Shown here: positions 43,921 to 53,348 of the stretch, in pieces
How positions within the stretch are numbered: the stretch's first letter is position 1
Layout of the letters: every line of letters begins with the position of its first letter
DNA from: Gammaproteobacteria bacterium
GTDB lineage: Bacteria > Pseudomonadota > Gammaproteobacteria > Competibacterales > Competibacteraceae
Direction: 5' to 3'
Assembly: GCA_024235095.1 (NCBI GenBank)
Contig: JACKNC010000003.1
Span: 124,001 to 188,000 of the forward strand
DNA length: 64,000 nucleotides
Program-made: the position numbers and the translations under genes
The notes under the pieces: generated by a model
What the model saw: the letters and a program-made list of their open reading frames with translations, nothing else
Told to the model about the DNA's origin: nothing
Databases searched by the model: none

Positions 43921-44085
43921 TAGGAGCGTAGCCTGGATGAAGCGAAGCGGAATCCGGGAACCTCCGAGTTTCGGCTTGAGGGCTGCATCCGGGCTACGGT
44001 GTTTTTGTATATATGGTCCGCCCCGCGATGCAAGAGGAAATCGCAGTTTGACTGAAGGAAAAGTTGCGGCCATATATCCGGCATC
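43921..44085. repeat. Inverted-repeat intergenic elements
   Basis: Two dyads lie downstream of the DUF4214 gene. GTAGCCTGGATGAAGCGAAG (from about 43928) pairs loosely with GCATCCGGGCTACGG (to about 44000), the look of a dispersed intergenic repeat. TATATATGGTCCG near 44009 pairs with GCGGCCATATATCC near 44073. No gene is visible from 43915 to 44408. Confidence 0.45.
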
Positions 44086-44324
44086 GTATTGAGGCACTGT
44101 CGCCAGTCCTCGTGCCCTGATGGAATTCGCGCGCATCCCCGTCCTTATCAATCTCGCAGTCTCGGCGGAGCCGGCTTTTGTACGAATCAGGTTTTCGGGA
44201 ATGCAGGACTTGCCCTTTCATGCCATCACCGTGAGATTCACTCTTCGCAACTTGTGGTATTGTCTTGCTAATAGTTATCCCCACAAAAATCATGCTGGAG
44301 CTTTTTCAGGATTAGCAGCAATTC

Positions 44325-44446
44325 CCGGTCTCTTTTGCTCATCTAAATGATTTATAAATATATTTTTTATTAAACACTGATAAATTTTTGAGAAAAAATC
44401 CTTATTAATCAAAAGATAGGAAAGAGACCGGGAATTGCTGCAGGAT
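44325..44446. repeat. Long inverted repeat around an AT-rich loop
   Basis: CAGCAATTCCCGGTCTCTT (about 44325-44343) is repeated inverted as AAGAGACCGGGAATTGCTG (about 44428-44446) around an ~85-bp AT-rich loop. The right arm lies in the 3' end of the IS630 transposase frame. It may mark the element end or act as a terminator. Confidence 0.6.
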
Positions 44447-45479
44447 TAGCGTATTGAGTATCAGGGAGCCTAAAAAATGATTTGACCCTTTCCTGAAATT
44501 CTTTTAGCTTTTCCAAAGCAGAATAAACGCGCGCTCTGAAATCAGCCCGGTTTTTAATTGGCTCCTTTTCCAGATGATCATTTTTGATCTCATTCCAAAC
44601 CTGTTCATCCGGATTTAACTCTGGCGAGTGGGGGGGAAGAAAGAACAAGCGGATTTGTTTTCGATGCGTCTCAAGAAAGGCTTTGACTTCTTTCGAGGTA
44701 TGATAAGACGCATTGTCCGTGATGACAATTAATGGGCGCTCTCGACCCTCTAATGCCTTCTCTAAAAAGGCAATGAAAACCCCACTCACTCATTTTTGAG
44801 TGGTCACTTCAAATATTAACTCGCCCGTCGCCGTAACCATCGATAAAATGTGAAACCCACCCCGGTCATCACTCACTTTAATTTCAGGCGGATGACCGAC
44901 TAAGCCCCACGTCCGTCCAGAACGCGTATGGCCTTGAACCCATGACTCATCCTGAAACGCAATATCCGCTCCAAGTTCTTGAGCCCGCTTCTGAATCTCT
45001 TTAAATTCTTCATTAATAAACTTTTTAACTTCCTCCTGATCCTGGTTTAAGGCATGATAACAAGGTTTTTGACAACTCAGTCCTAATTGATGTAAATGCA
45101 GACGAACCGTGGCATCCGATACCCATAAACCAAAGTACTCTTTCAATAAATTAACCATGATCTCTAAAGTCCATAAAACCGTATCATAGCCATGATCCGC
45201 CGGCGTCGTATTGAGTATCGTTTCTTTTAACCATCGATCAATATCCGGAGTCATCACACACGTGGCGCCGAGCGCTTTCCGGGTATCCAGGGCTTCTTCT
45301 CCTTCATAACGATAGTTGCGAAGCCAATCATAAATACTCGTTCGGTCGATACCCAAAAAATCAGCAACAAGCTCCGGACCATAATGCTTCTCTTCGACCG
45401 CGCGAACCGCAATACGCCGGATGTAATTCATCACTTCATCCGGTATTTTACGTGCATCAAACATCCATTCCGCGTTCAT
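44409..45479 (-). pseudogene. IS630-family transposase with an in-frame stop
   Basis: The N-terminal part (44790-45479) holds HTH regions (VADFLGIDRTSIYDWLRNYR, EYFGLWVSDATVRLHLHQLG) and the first catalytic Asp (DIAFQDESWVQG). After TGA 44790-44792 the same frame continues (44409-44789) with the second Asp (VITDNASYHTS) and Glu region (PPHSPELNPDEQVWNEIKND). A GAGT duplication next to the stop (TGAGTGAGTGGGG) hints at a small local mutation. The catalytic triad is otherwise complete. Clear terminal inverted repeats and a TA duplication could not be placed. Confidence 0.85.
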
Positions 45480-45531
45480 TGCCGCACCTCCTCTATAAAT
45501 TTAGAGTCTCTAAAGAGGTCTTCTATAGTTA

Positions 45532-46622
45532 TTAGACAATTTGATTAACGCTCAGTTCGTTGATAATGTAGGGATAATCGTTGGCAAGCCTATAGGCGAC
45601 CAGCAGTTCCAAGAGAGGTCTGAGCAAGCCTTTGCCCCGAATGCGGACGTTATGCACGAACTGAAAGAAGCCCAGGTAGAGCGGCAGCTTTTCTTGCGAA
45701 ATTCCTCGATGGGGTCGCAACCAGGAACGCAACAGGGACCAGAAACCCTCAGCGGTATTAACATGAATCTCATGGAAGCCATCGCCATCGTCGTCGCGGG
45801 CGTATTCACCCCGGCTGTGACACACCGTATGATGATCAAAGCCCCAATCCTTCAATGGGTTATAGATTGCATATTCATCGGTATACACCCGGGTTCCCGG
45901 GGCGATGAAAGTCTGAAGGAGCGGTTGGATGGTCGCTTGCTGGACATTATCCAGCATCCGGACGACCACCGCGCCGCCGCGCTCAATCATGCCGAGAATC
46001 GGCGGCTTTTCCTGCTCCAGGGTGCCTCGACCCCGTGCCCCCTTCAGCCGGCGACGCCGCCCGCGGCGGCCTTTTTTTTCACCGCGTCCGGATGCCCTTT
46101 ATGCCCGGCCACCATATAGACCTCGTCGCATTCCACTTCCCCCGCCAAGGTGGGTTCGGGTTGGCGGGCGACGATACCTTGGCGCAGTTGCTCGGTCATC
46201 CGCTGCACGTCGTCCGGATTCAACGCCAACTCTTGGGCAATCTGGGCATTAGACAAGTTCAAACCCATAAAATATAAACATAATATCCAAATTCGTAACG
46301 GCGGGTGGTGGCCGGCCAACACCGTCCCGGTTAGATCGTCAAAAGAGCGATGGCACCCGGCACACCGATATTTCTGTCGCGCCGGTTGGGTCGTGTCGTG
46401 ACCCTGCTTCGTCACGTTCGCCGCCCCACAATGGGGGCAGTGAACCCCATCGGGCCAGCGCAGTTGGCGGACCGTTTCGTAACACCGGACATCGTCCAGT
46501 AGATTCTGAAGGTTGATCATCGACGGGAAACCTGGAGCGCGGCGGTTCAAAACCTCTTCAGTGTAGCTCCTGTCCCTTGGCAGGGCGAGCCATCTTCAAC
46601 AGCCTGGAATCCATATTGAGCC
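45532..46622 (-). mobile_element. IS1595-family element, frameshifted transposase, one end lost
   Basis: The 5' frame (46044-46550) has a zinc ribbon (CPHCGAANVTKQG, CAGC) and the first catalytic Asp (GEVECDEVYMVAGHKG). The 3' frame (45532-45990) has the second Asp (RVYTDEYAIYN) and the Glu region (HVNTAEGFWSLLRSWLRPHRGIS). A -1 shift at the A8 run near 46075 joins them through KKKGRRGRRRRLKGARGRGTLEQEKPP, so it is a programmed slip or a 1-bp error. The end GGCTCAATATGGATTCCAG is present at 46604-46622. At the 3' side the protein runs on into LANDYPYIINELSVNQIV where the related copy at 63.7 kb stops, so that end is lost. Confidence 0.85.
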
Positions 46623-46790
46623 AATTTTTAAAGATCATTAGCCGGTAAATCATTGAGTATTGATCACTACTTCTGCAAGACTACCCTTTTTCCAAAGCAG
46701 GATCATCATCGGGAGGAGTCACGCTCACTCCCTTCTGGTTCTTCATTTTTCGGTCGGTCGGACCCAGAATCGTGCCGAAGACCGACCGAT

Positions 46791-48221
46791 TCAGCGGCCT
46801 CGTGATGCGCCGCCGGACTGCCCTTTGCCCCCACTATGCCGGCCACCGCCAAACCCTCCTGGCCCCTGGCTTCCCGCAGATGGGTTCTTTTTGCCATTAA
46901 CCGATGCAGGCGGGTTTGCCGTGGAGTCGTCGCGATGGGTCGCTGCGCTCAGATCCGGCGCGGTCGTTTGGCCTATCGGTTCATTGCGGTCGGATGGTGC
47001 TGCCCGATCTTGGCTATCTGGGGGGGTCGGTAGGCCACCGATGGTGGAGGGTTGGTCGAGATCGCTGACATTGCGGTGGGCGGGGCGAACAGCGGTGGGT
47101 GAGAAGCGCTGGCTAAGAGGGGTCGAGCCATGCGATCCAGCGCTGACAGAGCCTTTGATGGTGTCGGCGACGATGCGATTTTTCCCCGCGAGATGGCCGG
47201 AAACGAGGACGAGCCGACCCTTGGCCAGCAAGCGGCTAGGGTCAGTATCGCTGATCTGGGTTTGCGGAGTGAGATCGATATCAAAATTCGAAATCCTCAG
47301 CTTGAGCGGATCCTGATGCTCCAACACCAATCCTTCGGCGATCATTTGGACACCCTCTTCCAGCAACGACGGTAGCGGATCGATTTCGACCTCTCGCATT
47401 ACCAATTGCCGGCCGTTCCATCGACCTCGCACCAACGCGTTTTCACCCACACTAGCCGACAGACGGCGATTCGTCGCGTGCAGTGGCAAACCCGAAAGAT
47501 TCCAGGCTCCGGATGCCGTGCGCTGCAACGTACCGACAGCACTGTGTTCCTTAAGATGAGAAACCGGTTCAAGGCGGGTCGCATGGACGATGCCGTTCAC
47601 ATCGCGAAAACCAGAGACGCGCACCAAATTGTTTAATTGTAGCGCTCCGAGCGTCACCAGACCGTTTGGACGCGTGGTGTCATTGATGATGATGGGTTGA
47701 TCCATCACGTAAAGCATTCCGTGGCGCGGATCGAGGCGGGTCACGGGTCCTTGCAGCGCGTCCAGAATGAAAATATGTCGTGCCGTCAGTCGCAATTCGG
47801 GGCCACTGGCGTCGATGGCGACAATCTGACCGAGCGCCAAAGCACGCAAGTGGACAGGGATACCATTGTGACGGAGGGTTGTGCTGGAGTCGAAATCAAT
47901 TTCCAAACCGTTGACGCAGACGCTGCCGAAAGCGGTGATGGTTCCCATGATGCCGGTACCGCCGCTGCCCCCTGGCATTTTGCCAGTACCGCCACTACCG
48001 CCCGGCATTTTGCCGGCGCTACCGCTGCCGCCCTGGGCCCAATGGCTGCGACCTTCGATTCCACCATGATCCAAGTCGTTGCTTGGTATTGGTTCAATGC
48101 AAGTCGGCTGCGCAGCCTGCGCGGCTGTCAGCCCGATACAGATCCCCAGAATCAGTAGCCATGCGGTGGTGACGAGATAGAGGGGATGTATCGCGGATCG
48201 AAACCACTGATAACGGTTCAT
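46791..48221 (-). CDS. Exported DUF5666-domain protein
   Basis: A 476-residue protein with an N-terminal signal/anchor (LYLVTTAWLLILGICIGLTAAQA), a Gly/Met/Pro-rich repeat (GGSGGTGKMPGGSGGTG) and several DUF5666-like OB-fold modules (TITAFGSVCVNGLEIDFDSSTTLRHNG, LGALQLNNLVRVSGFRDVNGIVHATRLE, LLAKGRLVLVSGHLAGKNRIVADTI). The last ~110 residues are low-complexity and polar. Its start overlaps the stop of the DUF6502 gene, so they are co-translated. The function is unknown; DUF5666 proteins are extracytoplasmic, and pairing with a DUF6502 gene is, as far as I recall, recurrent. Confidence 0.8.
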   Translation of the reverse strand: MNRYQWFRSAIHPLYLVTTAWLLILGICIGLTAAQAAQPTCIEPIPSNDLDHGGIEGRSHWAQGGSGSAGKMPGGSGGTGKMPGGSGGTGIMGTITAFGSVCVNGLEIDFDSSTTLRHNGIPVHLRALALGQIVAIDASGPELRLTARHIFILDALQGPVTRLDPRHGMLYVMDQPIIINDTTRPNGLVTLGALQLNNLVRVSGFRDVNGIVHATRLEPVSHLKEHSAVGTLQRTASGAWNLSGLPLHATNRRLSASVGENALVRGRWNGRQLVMREVEIDPLPSLLEEGVQMIAEGLVLEHQDPLKLRISNFDIDLTPQTQISDTDPSRLLAKGRLVLVSGHLAGKNRIVADTIKGSVSAGSHGSTPLSQRFSPTAVRPAHRNVSDLDQPSTIGGLPTPPDSQDRAAPSDRNEPIGQTTAPDLSAATHRDDSTANPPASVNGKKNPSAGSQGPGGFGGGRHSGGKGQSGGASRGR

Positions 48222-49057
48222 GATGATTCATTTCCCTCTGACGACGTCGGTTCACTGTAGAAATAAATGCCGTAAGTAAAGCGTTGTCGATTTTGCTCGG
48301 TCATGGCATCTCGTTCTTCCAACGCAATCGCCTTGCTGTTGATGAGTTGCAACGATTTCATGCCAAGCCGTTTGGATAGCGCCTCAAGTTCCGAGATGCT
48401 TTCTAGCGACAAGGCGTCGTAATGGACGCTGCGCTCCAGTAGGGGGGGTGCTTCGCCGAGCAGATTGTGCACGGAAGCGGCAGCATGATCGTGCAGATTG
48501 TGGTTGAAATAAAAAACGATTTCATCGAAGCCGGGGCGTGGTACGAAACTGCCAGTGCTGAGTACCACTTCATCGCGCTCATTGAGCGTGGCGATTCCCA
48601 GGCGCAGCCATTCATCGAGCACGACGCGGGAGCGAATGTCTTTGCTGACGCTCGCCACCAGCGATTCAAAAGAAACGTCGGTACTCCCACTCGCCAATCG
48701 AGGCAACGGTCGCGGTTGGCCTTGTTGGTCGAGGTAAGGTGTTTTACCGATCCAGAGGCCGACCAGTTGCGCCCCGAAAGACACCGATTCGGGCGTTCGC
48801 CCTGCCGGGTCCGGTGGAATCTCGCGCAGGCGTTTCAGTTCCTTACGATGGATGCCGGTCAGTAGATGAAGGCGGCTGTCGCTGAGCGGAGTTTCAGGCA
48901 GAGAGAAATGACAGCGGGCCACATCGACGAATAGCGTTTTCAGTAGTTCCGAAAAAGCCGGGTAGGTAATGCCGTGTGCCAATGCGAGACGCACGATGGG
49001 TCTCAAGATGCGTCTCAGTGCGGCAGCCAGCGTGGAAGGCGGGGTGAGTGGCGTCAT
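48218..49057 (-). CDS. DUF6502-family protein, possible regulator
   Basis: A 279-residue cytoplasmic protein. The N-terminal ~90 residues are helical and HTH-like (LAAALRRILRPIVRLALAHGITYPAFSELLKTLFVDVA, then DSRLHLLTGIHRKELKRLRE, which resembles a recognition helix), followed by LASGSTDVSFESLVASVSKDIRSRVVLDEWLRLG and a C-terminal helical region. This matches DUF6502 as I recall it. The gene overlaps the DUF5666 gene (ATGA) and is divergent from a secreted protein gene; the intergenic region holds repeated palindromes. A self-regulating repressor is a reasonable inference but unproven. Confidence 0.75.
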   Translation of the reverse strand: MTPLTPPSTLAAALRRILRPIVRLALAHGITYPAFSELLKTLFVDVARCHFSLPETPLSDSRLHLLTGIHRKELKRLREIPPDPAGRTPESVSFGAQLVGLWIGKTPYLDQQGQPRPLPRLASGSTDVSFESLVASVSKDIRSRVVLDEWLRLGIATLNERDEVVLSTGSFVPRPGFDEIVFYFNHNLHDHAAASVHNLLGEAPPLLERSVHYDALSLESISELEALSKRLGMKSLQLINSKAIALEERDAMTEQNRQRFTYGIYFYSEPTSSEGNESS

Positions 49058-49084
49058 GATTCGGATTGGTTGAAGCCAATGAAT

Positions 49085-49160
49085 GAGGTGATTATCCTAC
49101 ATTTTCTTGACGTGGGAAATTATCCCACTTAATATAATTCTACGTGGGAAATTTTCCCTC
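49085..49160. promoter_or_regulatory. Divergent promoter with two palindromic operator sites
   Basis: Two related palindromes occur: GTGGGAAATTATCCCAC (49112-49128, perfect arms) and GTGGGAAATTTTCCCTC (49144-49160). A third half-like site (GTGATTATCCTAC) lies at 49088-49100. On the plus strand TTGACG (49107) and TAATAT (49130), 17 bp apart, form a sigma-70-like promoter for the secreted protein, with the first palindrome in the spacer and the second near the start of transcription, a repressor-type layout. Confidence 0.75.
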
Positions 49161-49190
49161 GATAAAAATGACCATTTGGAGCGATATGAT

Positions 49191-49733
49191 ATGAAAGCGC
49201 GTTATATTCCGGTATTGATCACGATTGGTTTGATGACTTGCGCGACCGCGCTGGCCCACGGCGGTCGTAATGGGGATGGTACAAGCATATCGACGACTGC
49301 TACCATTCCCACCACGGCCGTCAGCATCGATGAAAGCGCGACCTGTCAAGGCGGCGGCACACGCGCCATTAGCGGTTCGTATGATCCAACGACAGGCGCT
49401 CTGGAAAGTACGGTCACTTATACCAATTGCATAGACCGGGATTCAACCCAGGACGGTTCCATAACCACGACGGGCAATTTGATTCAGGATACCAGCGACA
49501 GCAATCTGTATATCTTGAGTCTGAGCACCACCACCGACATGAGTCGCACGAGAGGAACCGATGAAAACCAAATGACGTGCACGCGCACGACTGCTGGTAC
49601 TTATGACCTAAGCGCGCAAACCTTTACTGGAACGGTCACGCAAGAGGCGGACTGCGTTGAAGAGATGGTGGCTACTCAATACGGCGATATCGTACAGCAA
49701 CTGCTGAGTGGGGGCATGGGCGGACGTCACTGA
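49191..49733 (+). CDS. Small secreted protein of the DUF6502/DUF5666 module
   Basis: The ATG at 49191 follows a GGAG site and gives MKARYIPVLITIGLMTCATALAHGG, a signal peptide. The mature ~155 residues are Thr/Ser-rich with four or five cysteines (ATCQGGG, YTNCIDRD, MTCTRTT, EADCVEE) and two similar halves (GSYDPTTGALESTVTYTNC and GTYDLSAQTFTGTVTQEADC), so it is probably a small beta-rich, disulfide-stabilised domain. I recognise no named family. It is divergently transcribed from the DUF6502-DUF5666 pair and shares the operator region. Confidence 0.7.
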   Translation: MKARYIPVLITIGLMTCATALAHGGRNGDGTSISTTATIPTTAVSIDESATCQGGGTRAISGSYDPTTGALESTVTYTNCIDRDSTQDGSITTTGNLIQDTSDSNLYILSLSTTTDMSRTRGTDENQMTCTRTTAGTYDLSAQTFTGTVTQEADCVEEMVATQYGDIVQQLLSGGMGGRH

Positions 49734-49916
49734 AGTTTATCTTGGAGCTGAGAATTTTACTCAATAGCTAAAGGTCAATGACTAGCCTAAAGGCGGTAAA
49801 CCGTCCGACGCACGGTATTGAGGATTGGGAATTCCAGATCCGTCGATCCATTGGCCAGAGTACCCGGAAATCGCGAATGTTTGGCACTGGTGGCGAATTC
49901 TCCTGGGTCGTTCACG

Positions 49917-50109
49917 CCACTCCTTGAAGGGCGGCAAACCGCGAACAACGGGTCGGAGCTGTTGGGGTCCCCGCTAACCACTCACCGGCCCGAATCAGGT
50001 TAATCGCGACGGCAGGGAGCACGTGTTGTAGGTGGGTTTTGGTCAGTCTAATGTAGCGGCACTGGCGCAGACCACAGCGCCGAATGGCTTGCTCGTGGGT
50101 ACTTTCAAC
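49917..50109 (-). pseudogene. IS1182-like transposase C-terminal remnant
   Basis: In reverse the frame reads THEQAIRRCGLRQCRYIRLT, KTHLQHVLPAVAINLIRAGEWL and RCSRFAALQGVA then stop, the C-terminal signature of IS1182-type transposases. It is cut at 50110 by the first IS6-family element. Sequence from 49734 to 49916 holds no gene I can support. Confidence 0.7.
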
Positions 50110-50916
50110 GGTTCTGTCGCGTTAGCCAAAGGAGTTCCAGTTTCGGTAAGCTACACGGCCCCTGTCCTGACTTGAGAACCCGCATGATCGACTTTAGAGG
50201 CCACCGCTTTGAACAAGACCTCATCCTGACGAGTGTCCGGTGGTATTTGGCGTACCCGTTGAGTTATCGGAACTTGGAAGAGATGCGGGCGGAGCGCGGT
50301 GTCGACGTGGATCATTCCAGTGTTGACCGCTGGGTCCGGAAGTTTACCTCTCAATTCGAAGCGGTGTTCCGCAAAGGATAAAAGCGCCCGGTCGGCACGA
50401 GTGGGCGGATGGATGAGACTTACATCAAACTCAAAGGCCAGTGGAAGTACCTCGACCGCGCCGTCGATCGGGATGGCCAGATGATCGACTTTCTCCTCAC
50501 CACCCATCGTGATAAGAAGGCGGCTCGGCGCTTTCTCAAAAAGGCAATACGGCACACGGCCTGCCGAACAAAGTCACGATCGATAAGAGTGGCGCCCACA
50601 CCGCGGCCCTGGATGCTCTCCAGGAGGAGATGGGCACCGCCATCGAGGTCCGTCAAATCAAATACTTGAATAACCGGGTGGAACAGGGTCATCGGGCTGT
50701 GAAACGAATCATCCGACCGATGCTAGGATTCCACACCTTTCATTCGGCCCGGGTGACTCTACAAGGCATCGAACTCATGCACATGATCAAGAAGGGCCAG
50801 ATGATCATGGCCGAAGGGCTGAGTCTTTCCACCGCAGGACAATTTTATTCACTGGCTGCCTAATAACCTGCAAGGGTTATTCAATCGTGCTCGAAAAAAA
50901 TTAACGCAACAGAACC
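50110..50916 (+). mobile_element. IS6-family element, degenerate copy
   Basis: 807 bp with ends GGTTCTGTCGCGTT and AACGCAACAGAACC. The transposase (from 50172) matches the intact copies but has a TAA at 50379-50381 (intact copies have CAA) and a frameshift near 50545, with many substitutions. It is an old, inactive copy inserted in the IS1182-like remnant. Confidence 0.92.
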
Positions 50917-50944
50917 GCGTTATTTACCGCTCCGGGCCGCCCAA

Positions 50945-51263
50945 CGGCACCGATTGCAATCCTTCCGTTCCGCCCGAGTGACCCTGCAAGGTATCGAACT
51001 GGTGCACATGATCAAGAAGGGGCAGATGATCATCGTCACCAATCAGGGGCTATCTATGATGCTCCCCATATTTTAGACCAGGCTCTAAGAGAGAAGGCAA
51101 CAGCGAAAGGCAAGGTGAAATATGGCAGGAGTGCGCAAAAGGCATACGGTTGAGTTCAAGACCAAAGGGGCCTTGGAGGCGATTCGTCAACAGAAAACCA
51201 GCAATCAGCTGACGGCAGAGTATGGTATTCACGCCACTCAGATCAACGCCTGGAAGAAACAGG
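50945..51263 (+). pseudogene. Fragments of IS6- and IS3-family transposases
   Basis: At about 50955-51030 the frame SFRSARVTLQGIELVHMIKKGQMII is a C-terminal piece of another IS6-type transposase. From ATG 51122 an IS3-family OrfA begins (MAGVRKRHTVEFKTKGALEA, TAEYGIHATQINAWKKQG, the HTH of the IS3/IS911 group) and is cut at 51263 by the next IS6 element. Confidence 0.75.
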
Positions 51264-52070
51264 GGTTCTGTTGCGTTAGCTGATAGGGTCGGATTTCGGT
51301 AAGCTACACGGCCCCTGTCCTGACTTGAGAACCCGCATGATCGATTTTAGAGGCCACCGCTTTGAACGAGACATCATCCTAACGAGTGTCCGTTGGTACC
51401 TCGCCTATCCGTTGAGCTATCGGAACCTGGAAGAGATGCTGGCGGAGCGGGGTGTCGACGTGGATCATTCCAGCGTCTACCGCTGGGTCCAGAAGTTTAC
51501 GCCGCAGTTGGAAGCGGCTTTCCGCAAAGGACAAAAGCGCCCGGTGGGCACAAGTTGGCGGATGGATGAGACCTACATTAAGGTCAAAGGCCAGTGGAAG
51601 TACCTCTACCGCGCGGTTGATCGAGACGGCCAGACGATCGACTTCCTGTTCACGGCGCATCGCGATAAGAAAGCCGCCCTGCGCTTTCTCAAAAAGGCGA
51701 TACGGCAGCACGGTCTTCCGGACAAAGTCACGATCGATAAGAGTGGCGCTAACACCGCTGCCCTGGATGCACTCCAGGAGGAGACGGGCGCCGCCATTGA
51801 GATTCGCCAAAACAAGTACTTAAATAATTTAGTGGAACAAGATCATCGCGCCGTTAAACGGATCGTCCGCCCCATGCTGGGGTTCAAAGGCTTTCATTCT
51901 GCTCGGACCACCCTGCGGGGCATCGAACTCCTGCACATGATCAAGAAGGGCCAAATGATCATGGCCGAAGGGACGAATCTCTCCGCCGCAGGACAATTTT
52001 ATTCACTGGCTGCCTAATAACCTGCAAGGGTTACCCAATCGTGCTCGAAAAAAATTAACGCAACAGAACC
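51264..52070 (+). mobile_element. IS6-family element, intact copy 1
   Basis: 807 bp with perfect ends GGTTCTGTTGCGTT and AACGCAACAGAACC. It appears identical to the copy at 62716-63522. Flanking octamers (GAAACAGG and TTTTTTCG) differ, so no target duplication remains. Confidence 0.95.
51325..52017 (+). CDS. IS6-family transposase
   Basis: A 230-residue single-frame transposase with an N-terminal HTH (YRNLEEMLAERGVDVDHSSVYRWV) and the DDE core: D in WRMDETYIKVKG, D in VTIDKSGANTAAL, E in LVEQDHRAVKR. IS6 enzymes move by replicative cointegration, which explains repeated copies and segment capture. Confidence 0.95.
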   Translation: MRTRMIDFRGHRFERDIILTSVRWYLAYPLSYRNLEEMLAERGVDVDHSSVYRWVQKFTPQLEAAFRKGQKRPVGTSWRMDETYIKVKGQWKYLYRAVDRDGQTIDFLFTAHRDKKAALRFLKKAIRQHGLPDKVTIDKSGANTAALDALQEETGAAIEIRQNKYLNNLVEQDHRAVKRIVRPMLGFKGFHSARTTLRGIELLHMIKKGQMIMAEGTNLSAAGQFYSLAA

Positions 52071-52077
52071 TTTTTTC

Positions 52078-52908
52078 GTGCTGTGGGGGGTGGGGCAAAA
52101 CGGTAAATCCACGTTCGTTGAAACCCTCTCGGCGCTCCTCGGTACGGATTACGCCCAGCAGGCCACGCCGGATCTGCTGATGCAGAAGAAGCAGGACCGC
52201 CACGCCACCGAGCTGGCGGTATTGCGCGGCGCGCGCCTGGTCGCCAGCGTCGAGACCGGGCAGGGCAAGCGGCTGAATGAGGTGCTGATCAAATCGATGA
52301 CCGGCGGCGACCGCATTCGCGCCAATTTCATGCACCAGGACACTTTTGAGTTCCGCCCGGAGTTCAAGGTGTGGTTGTCCACCAATCACAAACCGGTCAT
52401 CGCCGGCACCGACTTGGGGATTTGGCGACGCATTCGGCTGATTCCCTTCACCTATTGCATCCCTGACCACGAGAAAGACGGGAGTTTCAAAACGAGACTG
52501 CGCGAGCCGGCGGCCCTGTCGGGCATTCTGAATTGGGCGCTGGAAGGGGTGCGGCTGTGGCGCGAGGAAGGATTGAAGCCGCCGCAGGCCGTCTTGGACG
52601 CCACGCAAGCTTATCGGGAAGAGATGGATGTGTTGGCGGCCTGGCTAGCAGATTGTTGCGTGGTTAATAAAGTGGCCGAAGCGAAAGCGGCTGATTTGTA
52701 CAAATCCTATAGCGATTGGTGCGAGGCGCAAGGAGAACGCCCTGAATCACAACGAAGTTTTGGATTAAGACTGGTTGAGCGTGGTTTTGACCAAAAGAAA
52801 CGCACGGGCGGAACCCGCTACTGGCTAGGTATTGGTTTGCTTGTTGACAGTGGCGCAAGTGGCGCAAGTGGCGGAACTTCTGACATTAAGGAACCTAATT
52901 TTCTATAG
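52078..52908 (+). CDS. P4/D5-type primase-helicase C-terminal part, 5'-truncated
   Basis: Reads straight out of the IS6 end, so the N-terminal primase part is missing. The remaining ~276 residues hold the SF3 helicase: Walker A GVGQNGKST, a Walker B-like ARLVASVE, and motif C with the Arg finger in FKVWLSTNHKPVIAGTDLGIWRRIRLIPF. A C-terminal winged-helix region follows (VAEAKAADLYKSYSDWCEAQGERPESQRSFGLRLVERGF). Plasmid and phage P4-type primases of this kind drive replication of mobile elements. As it stands it is probably non-functional. Confidence 0.85.
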   Translation: MLWGVGQNGKSTFVETLSALLGTDYAQQATPDLLMQKKQDRHATELAVLRGARLVASVETGQGKRLNEVLIKSMTGGDRIRANFMHQDTFEFRPEFKVWLSTNHKPVIAGTDLGIWRRIRLIPFTYCIPDHEKDGSFKTRLREPAALSGILNWALEGVRLWREEGLKPPQAVLDATQAYREEMDVLAAWLADCCVVNKVAEAKAADLYKSYSDWCEAQGERPESQRSFGLRLVERGFDQKKRTGGTRYWLGIGLLVDSGASGASGGTSDIKEPNFL

Positions 52909-52956
52909 GACATTAGAAATGTTGAAATCAACGCCACTTACGCCACTTACGCCACT
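52849..52956. repeat. 26-bp inverted repeat made of 9-bp tandem units
   Basis: The left arm (52849-52874) is AGTGGCGCA repeated nearly three times. The right arm (52931-52956) is the inverted form (ACGCCACTT repeated). The arms match at all but two or three positions around a 56-bp loop that includes the primase stop. It could be a protein-binding repeat array, a replication structure or a terminator. Confidence 0.75.
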
Positions 52957-52968
52957 CTTCATCACCTC

Positions 52969-53313
52969 ATGGAAATTCGGATGGAATCGTCGTACCGCGT
53001 CGGTCAAATCCGCTGGTCGGGGGAATGGACGCCCAACTTGCCGACCACCGATTGGCAAGATCGGCTCGCCTGGCGCGAGGATGGCAATGTGGTGGCGCTG
53101 GTGCGCTGGGAGACGCCGGGCAATCAGCCGGGCTTCCGAATTGTGGTCATCGATGGCGTGGCGCGAACCGTGGAGACCAGCGAACGCTTTCCGGGCTGCT
53201 GCGAGGCATTAACCTGGGTCGGACTCGATACGCTGGCGTGGCGGGCGTTCCCCGACCAGGTGGGGTGTTACCGAATCCCAGGCGTGGGTGGGATCGAAGA
53301 CGGTCGCGATTGA
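52969..53313 (+). CDS. Hypothetical protein, 114 residues
   Basis: A compact, Trp-rich protein (IRWSGEWTPNLPTTDWQDRLAWRED, VALVRWETPGN, WVGLDTLAWRAF) with no family I recognise. It begins 12 bp after the inverted repeat downstream of the primase fragment. Either ATG 52969 or ATG 52981 could be the start. Confidence 0.45.
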   Translation: MEIRMESSYRVGQIRWSGEWTPNLPTTDWQDRLAWREDGNVVALVRWETPGNQPGFRIVVIDGVARTVETSERFPGCCEALTWVGLDTLAWRAFPDQVGCYRIPGVGGIEDGRD

Positions 53314-53348
53314 ATGCTCCGAAACAATCCAGTGATAAAGAGACCGGA

